Shown here one piece after another: positions 1-6,503 of a stretch of 21,949 bases of DNA. The DNA is from Balneolaceae bacterium. GTDB lineage: Bacteria > Bacteroidota > Rhodothermia > Balneolales > Balneolaceae. The notes under the pieces were generated by a model that saw only the letters and a list, made by a program, of their open reading frames with translations, was not told the DNA's origin and made no database searches. Every line of letters starts with the position of its first letter. Position 1 is the first letter of the stretch. Location: assembly GCA_007117235.1 (NCBI GenBank), contig SKGY01000158.1:1-21949 (forward strand), in the 5' to 3' direction. A program made the translations under genes and the position numbers.

Positions 1-405
1 GCAGGCCACGCTGAAATAGTCGGATATGGGTCTACCCTTCAGACGCTGACGGTAAACCTTGGTAGCGGATACCACCGTGACTTGCAGCTTACTAAAGAGC
101 CGGTAATACGCTCTGTAAATAAAATCTTACAGTTGCTGAATGCTACTCAAATCCTGATTAACTCTATTCAGCCGAATAAAGAGAACTTAGCGAGTGCCTG
201 CACATCAGAATTATTTGCAGCGGAAACTGCAAATCAATTGGTGCGGGAAGGTAAAACTTTCAGAGAGGCGTATATACAGGTGGCAAACAGTCAGGAATAT
301 GATGAATCGATTGTTAGTGCAAGAGATTTAACGATTTATAAACATCTGGGCTCGCCGGGCAATAGCGGATTACACTTATTAAAAGAGCGATTGAAGAGGG
401 AATAG
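1..405 (+). CDS. argH: Argininosuccinate lyase, C-terminal fragment (5' end outside window)
   Basis: The frame is open from base 1 to the TAG at 403-405 and gives the last 134 residues of a protein that begins before the window. The fragment holds the SGYHRDLQL stretch (about residues 22-30 of the fragment) followed by a helical tail, as in the C-terminal part of argininosuccinate lyase of the fumarase/aspartase superfamily. By family knowledge the enzyme is cytoplasmic and splits argininosuccinate into arginine and fumarate, the last step of arginine synthesis. The TTG at 82 is an internal Leu codon, not a start. The catalytic signature loop lies upstream and cannot be checked. No obvious terminator follows the stop. 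Another member of the lyase superfamily is possible but less likely. Confidence 0.85.
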   Translation, partial: AGHAEIVGYGSTLQTLTVNLGSGYHRDLQLTKEPVIRSVNKILQLLNATQILINSIQPNKENLASACTSELFAAETANQLVREGKTFREAYIQVANSQEYDESIVSARDLTIYKHLGSPGNSGLHLLKERLKRE

Positions 406-541
406 AATCTACTTTTAAATGTAAAAATTTGGAAGCGCTACGACTAATCTGGTTCAGAATTAGCAGGAAGTCTTTGCAATTGTTCCGAAATAGCTGTTTA
501 ATAGTTGAATGCGAGTTGTTTACAAATTTTAATATGCAGGC

Positions 542-567
542 CTTTTTGTGCCTGAAAAAACAAAAAG
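542..567 (+). promoter_or_regulatory. Inverted repeat in the susC leader
   Basis: A perfect 8-base inverted repeat, CTTTTTGT (542-549) and ACAAAAAG (560-567), is separated by 10 bases and lies 53 bases before the susC ATG. No T-run follows it on the plus strand, so it does not look like a terminator of argH. It could be an operator or a hairpin in the 5' untranslated region; the role is inference. The rest of the 215-base gap between argH and susC shows no further convincing element. A weaker imperfect hairpin lies at 444-463. Confidence 0.35.
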
Positions 568-620
568 TGAAGGTTGCAATTGCACTCTTTACTGAATCTA
601 TAAGCAAAACAACAATACAT

Positions 621-3600
621 ATGAACTCAAAATTGATACGATGTCTAAAAGTTTGCGCTTTTCTTCTGGTTGTTGCACCGTTCTTTGCGGCGGATGCATT
701 TTCCCAGCAAAGAGAGGTTAGAGGACTTGTTACAGACTCAAATGAAGAACCTCTTGCGGGAGCTACGGTTGTAGTTTCTGGAGATACTCAAAGAGGAACA
801 GTAACTAATTCGTCCGGTGAATTTACAATACGCGCCGCTTCAGATGAGGTGCTTGTAATTTCATTTATAGGTTTTCAAACCCGTGAGATTCTTGTGGGTG
901 ACAGATCAACCATTAACGTGGTGCTACAGCTTGATCAGCAATTGCTCAGTGAGGTAGTTGTTGTTGGTTATGGTGTTCAAACACGAAGTGATTTAACCGG
1001 CTCAATTGCCAGTGTATCAGCTGATGATATTGCCAACCAACCTGTTGCAAGTTTGGATGCCGCACTTCAGGGTCGTGCTTCAGGGGTATTTGTAAGTAGT
1101 CCCTCAGGTACACCCGGCGCGGGTATTACGATCAATATTAGGGGGCAAACATCACTTTCCGCCAGCAGTGAGCCACTTTATGTTATAGATGGCGTGCCGA
1201 TTATCTCAGAAGATCTGTCAGGTCTTTTTTCAGGTGGGCAGGCAACGAACTCACTTGCAGACTTGAATCCTAACGACATTCAATCGATTGAAATTTTAAA
1301 AGATGCTTCTGCAACAGCTATTTATGGTTCTAGGGGTGCAAATGGTGTAGTTCTTATCACTACCAAAAGAGGAGTGAGCGGGCAGTCAACAATTGGATTC
1401 AATATGTATACAGGGTTTCAGAGCATCACCAATCCAATTGAGATGCACAGTTCTCAGGAGTTTTTAGAACTGATGAATGATGCGGCGAGACAAGATAACA
1501 GGGATTTGGGCACAACATATTCCGATACTCACGTATCTGACATCTGGGGTTTCGATCCTAACGATCCGAATCTTCAAAATACCGTATGGTATGATGAAAT
1601 TTTCAGATCGGCTCCGGTCTCAAACTATGAATTAACAGCTTCGGGCGGCACAGACAACACCAGATACTTTACTTCACTGTCCTATTTTGATCAGGAAGGG
1701 GTTCAGCTTGGAACCGGTTTTGAGAGAATTAGTGGGCGTATTAATCTTGATTCAAAAGTTACCAATTGGCTGGATTTTGGCGCCAATGTTACTGTGAACA
1801 GAACGATTCAAAACAGGACAATTAATGATAACTCGCTGTATGGTGTGGTAATTAACACGCTTGCAGGTGATCCATTGATGCCCGTTTTCGAAGATGATGG
1901 TTCTTATGCAGATCCATTTAACTACTTCGGGTGGTGGATGCTTGACAACCCTGTTTTGATTGCCAATGAGTATTCAAGATTTACGAACACTGTAAGAGGT
2001 ATTGGTACAATATTCGGCGTGGCAAGTATAGCTGAAGGTCTTTCACTAAGATCATCACTCTCTATAGATTACACCAGTTTAGATGATGAAGCTTATACTC
2101 CAATCATTTCGAGAGAGTCACGAAACGCTCAGCGAAATGGTTTTGGTAACTATGGAACCACTCAGGATTTCACTTGGCTCGTAGAAAACTATCTGTCGTA
2201 TGTAAATACCTTTGCAGATCAGCATAGTGTTAACGCAGTTGTTGGAACATCGTTTCAGGCTTCTAACAGAGAGTTTTCCTCAATTAATGCTCAGGGCTTC
2301 CCAAGTGATCAGTTTACAAAACTGTCTGTAGCTGCACAGGTAACATCTGCATCAACATCAGGAACAAGCTGGGGACTCGCTTCTTACTTCTTCCGTGGTA
2401 ACTACACATTCGACAACCGATATCTTTTTACAACCACAGGCCGAATTGATGGGTCATCAAGGTTTGGTGATAATTTCAGATATGGTTTCTTCCCATCAGC
2501 ATCTGTGGCATGGAGAATGACGAATGAGAGTTTCATGGAAAATCAGACGCTGTTTTCTGAGTTGAAACCAAGAATAAGTTATGGTTTAACAGGTAATCAG
2601 GAGGGAATTGGCAACTTTGCCTCCCGTGGATTGTTTGGCGTTTCAGATTATCGAGCAACTCCAACACTTGTACCAACGCAATTAAGTAATGCAAATCTTA
2701 CCTGGGAAAGCACCCGCCAGCTCGATGTTGGAGTGGATGTAGGAATGTTTCAAGACAGGGTAACATTCAGCGCCGATTACTTTATAAAGACAACCGATGA
2801 CTTGTTGTTGAACAGATTGGTACCCGGTTTATCAGGCTTTTCAAGTGTAACTGATAACATCGGTAAAGTTGAAAATAAAGGATTCGAGTTTGATGTGAGG
2901 GGTGTTATTCTCTCAGGAAGAGACTTTTCATGGAGCTCTAGCTTCAATATTTCATTTATCCGAAATACAGTTCTTGAACTCGAAGTGAACAACCAGATCC
3001 TGAACGATTCACACATTCTGTCTGAGGGGCAGCCAATCGGTACTTTCCATCTGATTGATCACAGAGGTGTTGACCCACAGACCGGTAATATGCTTTGGAT
3101 TGACGAAAATGGTGATGGTGTGATTGACTCCGGCGATAGAAGAACGGTAGGAAATGCCCAGCCTGATTTCTTTGGCGGATGGAACAACTCATTTGCCTAC
3201 AAGGGATTTGATCTTAATATGCTTTTCCAGTTTACGTATGGAAACGACATTTTCAACCACAGTAGAGCGTCTTATGAAAACCTTGGTTGGAGCCGTATCG
3301 GCATCCCCGGTATTTTTCCTCTGCCTGATGGTAACAATCATCGTCTAGCAGATAACAGGTGGATGGAGCCGGGTGATCAAACCGATATCCCAAGAGCTTC
3401 ACTTACCAACCTTAACTGGAGAGAATACTCTTCACGATGGTTAGAAGATGGATCTTATCTGAGACTGAAAACCGTCACGCTTGGCTACAACTTTTCACCG
3501 AGCTTCACGGATAGAATTGGAATGAGAACGTTTAGGGTGTATATGCAGGGACAGAATCTCCTCACATTTACTAACTATACAGGTCTCGACCCAGAGGTAA

Positions 3601-3695
3601 ACCAAAATGCCAGAAACCCGTTAGTAGCCGGCTCTGATTTTGGAACGCATCCTCAGGTGCGCACGATCTCATTTGGAATTAATGTTGAATTTTAA
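621..3695 (+). CDS. SusC/RagA-family TonB-dependent outer-membrane transporter
   Basis: This 1024-residue outer-membrane receptor has a signal peptide (about residues 1-28, ending AFSQQ). A carboxypeptidase-D-like regulatory domain follows (about 31-105), then a TonB-box-like VVVVGYG (112-118). The plug domain (about 119-250) contains YVIDGVPI and the SusC hallmark EILKDASATAIYGSRGANG (224-242), and a long beta-barrel ends in the typical aromatic C-terminus GINVEF. By family knowledge it forms a TonB-powered pore capped by the SusD lipoprotein and imports oligosaccharides, peptides or other large nutrients. I chose the ATG at 621 because a signal peptide begins there; the frame is open back to a TTG at 429, but that extension has no secretory character. 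susD starts 12 bases after the stop, so the two genes form an operon. No SusR-, ECF- or anti-sigma-type regulator and no glycoside hydrolase is nearby, so the substrate cannot be named. Confidence 0.95.
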   Translation: MNSKLIRCLKVCAFLLVVAPFFAADAFSQQREVRGLVTDSNEEPLAGATVVVSGDTQRGTVTNSSGEFTIRAASDEVLVISFIGFQTREILVGDRSTINVVLQLDQQLLSEVVVVGYGVQTRSDLTGSIASVSADDIANQPVASLDAALQGRASGVFVSSPSGTPGAGITINIRGQTSLSASSEPLYVIDGVPIISEDLSGLFSGGQATNSLADLNPNDIQSIEILKDASATAIYGSRGANGVVLITTKRGVSGQSTIGFNMYTGFQSITNPIEMHSSQEFLELMNDAARQDNRDLGTTYSDTHVSDIWGFDPNDPNLQNTVWYDEIFRSAPVSNYELTASGGTDNTRYFTSLSYFDQEGVQLGTGFERISGRINLDSKVTNWLDFGANVTVNRTIQNRTINDNSLYGVVINTLAGDPLMPVFEDDGSYADPFNYFGWWMLDNPVLIANEYSRFTNTVRGIGTIFGVASIAEGLSLRSSLSIDYTSLDDEAYTPIISRESRNAQRNGFGNYGTTQDFTWLVENYLSYVNTFADQHSVNAVVGTSFQASNREFSSINAQGFPSDQFTKLSVAAQVTSASTSGTSWGLASYFFRGNYTFDNRYLFTTTGRIDGSSRFGDNFRYGFFPSASVAWRMTNESFMENQTLFSELKPRISYGLTGNQEGIGNFASRGLFGVSDYRATPTLVPTQLSNANLTWESTRQLDVGVDVGMFQDRVTFSADYFIKTTDDLLLNRLVPGLSGFSSVTDNIGKVENKGFEFDVRGVILSGRDFSWSSSFNISFIRNTVLELEVNNQILNDSHILSEGQPIGTFHLIDHRGVDPQTGNMLWIDENGDGVIDSGDRRTVGNAQPDFFGGWNNSFAYKGFDLNMLFQFTYGNDIFNHSRASYENLGWSRIGIPGIFPLPDGNNHRLADNRWMEPGDQTDIPRASLTNLNWREYSSRWLEDGSYLRLKTVTLGYNFSPSFTDRIGMRTFRVYMQGQNLLTFTNYTGLDPEVNQNARNPLVAGSDFGTHPQVRTISFGINVEF

Positions 3696-3707
3696 AAACC
3701 GGAACTC

Positions 3708-5051
3708 ATGAAAAAATTATCAATTTTACTTATTACGACACTGGCGGTATTTCTGATATCATGTGATGTTCTGGATACCGAACCACAAGCCTCGCTTGAT
3801 GCGAACACAGCTTTAACTGATGGGGCATCAGCTCAGGCAATATTATTAGGTGCCTATTCAAGGATGCAGGTTACGCCCTATTATGGCGCACACTTCACTT
3901 TAAGCCCGGATCTCGCCGCTGATAATGCACGATATCAGGGATTCTTTGATTCTCAACTTGAAGTGAACTCAGGCTCGGTCCCAATCAGTAACCTTTGGAT
4001 TAGTACTGCATGGGTAAATATGTACCGTGTGGTTAATATCGCAAACTTACTGATTGCAGAAGTGCCTAATGTTACGGACGATGCCTTTAGCACCAGAGAC
4101 CGGGTATTGGGTGAAGCATATGCGATTCGCGCTCTTGCATATTTTGATCTGCTGAGAGTATTCGGATATCACTTTGATATTGCATCACCATACGGAATGC
4201 CACTGTTACTGGAGCCGATTGAAAATAACGATTTCAATCTGATTCCTGACCTGGAGCGCAGTAGCGTTGCAGCCACATATCAACAGATTCTGAGTGATCT
4301 GAATACGGCGATTGGATTAATGGAAGGATACGTCAACAACACTGTAATGAGCTATTGGGGAGCAGTTGCACTTCGTGCACGTGTAAACCTCTATGCCGGC
4401 AACTACGGTGATGCGTTTGATGATGCAGACGATGTTATTGAAAACGGGCCGTTCGCCCTTGTAGAGGATGTTCAGGATCTGTTTGACACTACATCGCCAA
4501 CGTCTGAGTCAATTTTTGATCTGGTCTTTAGTGATCAGGATCAAAGTGCACTTTACGTTTTTACATTTCAACGAGATGAATACAACGTAGACCCAGATCT
4601 GACGGATGCAATTGAACCCGACGATGAAAGAGCCGGACTTTTTGTATTTGAAAGAGGAAGCGACAGACCTGTAAAATGGTCAAATCCAAACAATGCGAAC
4701 AACGTAAAGGTGTTGCGCTTAGGGGAAATGTTCCTGATCAGGTCTGAAGCTGCTGTATTTGACACTAATGACCCGAATGCCGGTCTTGATGATCTCAATG
4801 AGATTAGAGACAGAGCCGGTCTCGATGATTTGGATCCTTTTGCAGATCTTGACGAATACGTAGACGCTCTATTGCAAGAACGAAGAATAGAGCTAAACTA
4901 CGAGGGTCACCGATTCTTTGATCTGGTTAGACTTGATCGTTTTGAGGACGTCTTAAACAGAGACGCATTCAGACGAGCATTTCCAATTCCTCGAGATGAA
5001 CTTCAGATTCAGGAGAATTTGGTGCAAAATCCAAACTATCCAACTGAATAA
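3708..5051 (+). CDS. SusD/RagB-family surface nutrient-binding lipoprotein
   Basis: This 447-residue protein begins with a lipoprotein signal peptide whose lipobox is LISC with Cys19 as the lipidated residue. The mature start CDVLDTEP is typical of SusD proteins. Family features include the helical stretch with AYFDLLRVFGYH (about 143-154) and the C-terminal block with IRDRAGLDDLD and LLQERRIELNYEGHRFFDLVRL, a conserved SusD signature. By family knowledge SusD is a TPR-like lid on the outer face of the SusC barrel that binds the substrate. The pairing with the upstream susC is the standard arrangement. At 447 residues it is on the short side of the family, which suggests a compact binding face; the ligand is unknown. 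A strong terminator follows directly and closes the operon. Confidence 0.95.
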   Translation: MKKLSILLITTLAVFLISCDVLDTEPQASLDANTALTDGASAQAILLGAYSRMQVTPYYGAHFTLSPDLAADNARYQGFFDSQLEVNSGSVPISNLWISTAWVNMYRVVNIANLLIAEVPNVTDDAFSTRDRVLGEAYAIRALAYFDLLRVFGYHFDIASPYGMPLLLEPIENNDFNLIPDLERSSVAATYQQILSDLNTAIGLMEGYVNNTVMSYWGAVALRARVNLYAGNYGDAFDDADDVIENGPFALVEDVQDLFDTTSPTSESIFDLVFSDQDQSALYVFTFQRDEYNVDPDLTDAIEPDDERAGLFVFERGSDRPVKWSNPNNANNVKVLRLGEMFLIRSEAAVFDTNDPNAGLDDLNEIRDRAGLDDLDPFADLDEYVDALLQERRIELNYEGHRFFDLVRLDRFEDVLNRDAFRRAFPIPRDELQIQENLVQNPNYPTE

Positions 5052-5075
5052 TTATCATAGAAAACAGACCTATTC

Positions 5076-5107
5076 AAAAAAGCCCTGATCTTTATCAGGG
5101 CTTTTTT
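5076..5107 (+). terminator. Intrinsic terminator after susCD
   Basis: A perfect GCCCTGAT/ATCAGGGC stem (5082-5089 with 5094-5101) has a 4-base loop, CTTT. It is preceded by six A and followed by six T. The A-run and T-run extend the stem and make it usable from either strand. It lies 24 bases after the susD stop and separates susCD from the serine hydrolase gene. Confidence 0.93.
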
Positions 5108-5143
5108 ATTTTGTGAAAACAAATAAACTTTAAATAGAAACCG

Positions 5144-6034
5144 ATGTTGAGATATATTCTCTTTTTTCTGCTATTTGCAGTGTCTTGTACTCAAACCACA
5201 CCACAGATTGAGTTATTAAAAAATGATGTGTTAAAACACATTGATGGTGAGCAGGGCACTTTCGCTATTTGGTTTCAGCACCTTCAAGATCCTGATCTCC
5301 ATCTTGCAATAAATGAAGACACACTTTTTCATGCGGCCAGCACTATGAAAACGCCGGTTATGGTTGAACTTTTTAGGCGTGCAGAAATGGGTGAGTTTAA
5401 CTTGAGCGATTCGATCAGAGTTAATAACCGGTTTTACAGTATAGTTGACGGATCTGAATTTCAGTTAGATCTAGACCCGGAAAGTGATGATCCATTTGAG
5501 CGACTTGAAGGCGAAATGGCCACGATTTATGATTTGAACCACGCTATGATTACTTACAGCAGTAATATTGCTACAAATCTCATTATCCAGCTTGTAGGCG
5601 CAGAAGAGACAACAGCAACGATGCATAAATTAGGTGCAGAAAACATGCTGGTTCTTCGGGGGCTGTATGATATGAAAGCTTTTGACCGGGGGCTGAGCAA
5701 CAGAACAACTGCAAAAGATCTTGGAATTCTGTTTAAACGAATTGCCAATAAAGAAGTTGTTAGCGCAGAGATGGATAGTATTATGATTGAGGTGCTGAAA
5801 GATCAATACTATATGGATGTGATTCCGGCAGATTTACCTGATGATGTTATCACGGCCACAAAAACCGGCTTTATAACAGGAGTAAGACACGACTCTTCAA
5901 TTGTTTATCTCCCTGATGGTCAATCGTACGTTCTCATTTTTCTGTCAAAAGATTTGGAAGATGAAGATAGAGGGCAGAATGTGGGTATAGAGATATCTCG
6001 GATGATTTATGATTTTCTAGTTCAGAAACCATAA
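5144..6034 (+). CDS. Class A beta-lactamase-fold serine hydrolase, probable lipoprotein
   Basis: This 296-residue protein has a short hydrophobic leader ending AVSC (Cys15), which fits a lipoprotein with a relaxed lipobox. Three active-site motifs of the serine beta-lactamase/PBP fold are in order and well spaced: STMK (Ser66 nucleophile, Lys69), YSSN (138-141, the SDN-loop equivalent with Ser in place of Asp) and KTG (240-242). The omega-loop region (about 172-192, RGLYDMKAFDRGLSN) has no clear Glu at the place of the class A general base; Tyr175 seems to occupy it. The protein may therefore be a hydrolase or peptidase of the beta-lactamase-related group rather than an antibiotic-degrading enzyme. 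It acts outside the cytoplasm. It has its own transcription unit after the susCD terminator. The fold is secure and the substrate is not. Confidence 0.85.
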   Translation: MLRYILFFLLFAVSCTQTTPQIELLKNDVLKHIDGEQGTFAIWFQHLQDPDLHLAINEDTLFHAASTMKTPVMVELFRRAEMGEFNLSDSIRVNNRFYSIVDGSEFQLDLDPESDDPFERLEGEMATIYDLNHAMITYSSNIATNLIIQLVGAEETTATMHKLGAENMLVLRGLYDMKAFDRGLSNRTTAKDLGILFKRIANKEVVSAEMDSIMIEVLKDQYYMDVIPADLPDDVITATKTGFITGVRHDSSIVYLPDGQSYVLIFLSKDLEDEDRGQNVGIEISRMIYDFLVQKP

Positions 6035-6090
6035 CACTGAAACGCTTATGGATTAAGATTCATTGATGTAGTACTACTATTAAACAATCA

Positions 6091-6489
6091 ATGAGTTATA
6101 AAGCTATGAAAGATTCACCGATCCAGAATACAGACCTGTCTAAAGAGGATCTACAATATTTTAAGGAGAAGCTGCTATCTCTTCAGACTGAAACAGATGA
6201 AAAAATCTCTAGCCTAAAAGACAGGCTCAAAGAGATGAGTAATAATGCAGATGACAATCAGTCTGCACAAGATCACCATCAGGGAGATATTGCATCTGCA
6301 GAAACTGAAAAGAAAACAATCCTACAATCAATTGAGAAGAATCAGGAGAAGCTAAATCAAATTGTTGTGGCTTTGGATCGAATTGAAAATGGGAATTATG
6401 GAATTTGTTTTGAATCAGGGCAAAAAATCCAGAAGGGTCGACTTGAAGCAATGCCATACGCAATCCGATCTGTAGGTATGAAAACTTAA
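6091..6489 (+). CDS. TraR/DksA-like coiled-coil protein with degenerate zinc finger
   Basis: This 132-residue protein has a long helical hairpin (about residues 15-95). It then carries the characteristic block ALDRIENGNYGIC (94-106), followed by SGQKI and RLEAMPYA, as in the TraR/DksA/YteA family. By family knowledge such proteins insert a coiled coil into the RNA polymerase secondary channel and are held by a C4 zinc finger. Here only Cys106 of the four expected Cys remains; the others align to Ser109, Ser127 and Met130. The acidic DDNQSAQDHHQGD region (about 54-66) at the hairpin tip is typical of relatives in this lineage. The start could be the ATG at 6091 or the one at 6106; neither has a strong ribosome-binding site. 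Convergent with the kinase gene, with 14 bases between stops and no obvious terminator. Confidence 0.78.
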   Translation: MSYKAMKDSPIQNTDLSKEDLQYFKEKLLSLQTETDEKISSLKDRLKEMSNNADDNQSAQDHHQGDIASAETEKKTILQSIEKNQEKLNQIVVALDRIENGNYGICFESGQKIQKGRLEAMPYAIRSVGMKT

Positions 6490-6503
6490 GACTTAAAGGA
6501 TGT

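Noticed and set aside
82..405. Stand-alone small gene starting at TTG 82
   Set aside because: The frame is open to base 1 and the residues upstream continue the argininosuccinate lyase homology, so it is a truncated large gene.
444..463. Hairpin after argH as a terminator
   Set aside because: The stem is short with a bulge and no T-run follows, so I do not call it a terminator.
429..620. In-frame extension of the susC reading frame back to a TTG
   Set aside because: The extra 64 residues have no secretory or domain character and would bury the clear signal peptide that begins at the ATG 621.
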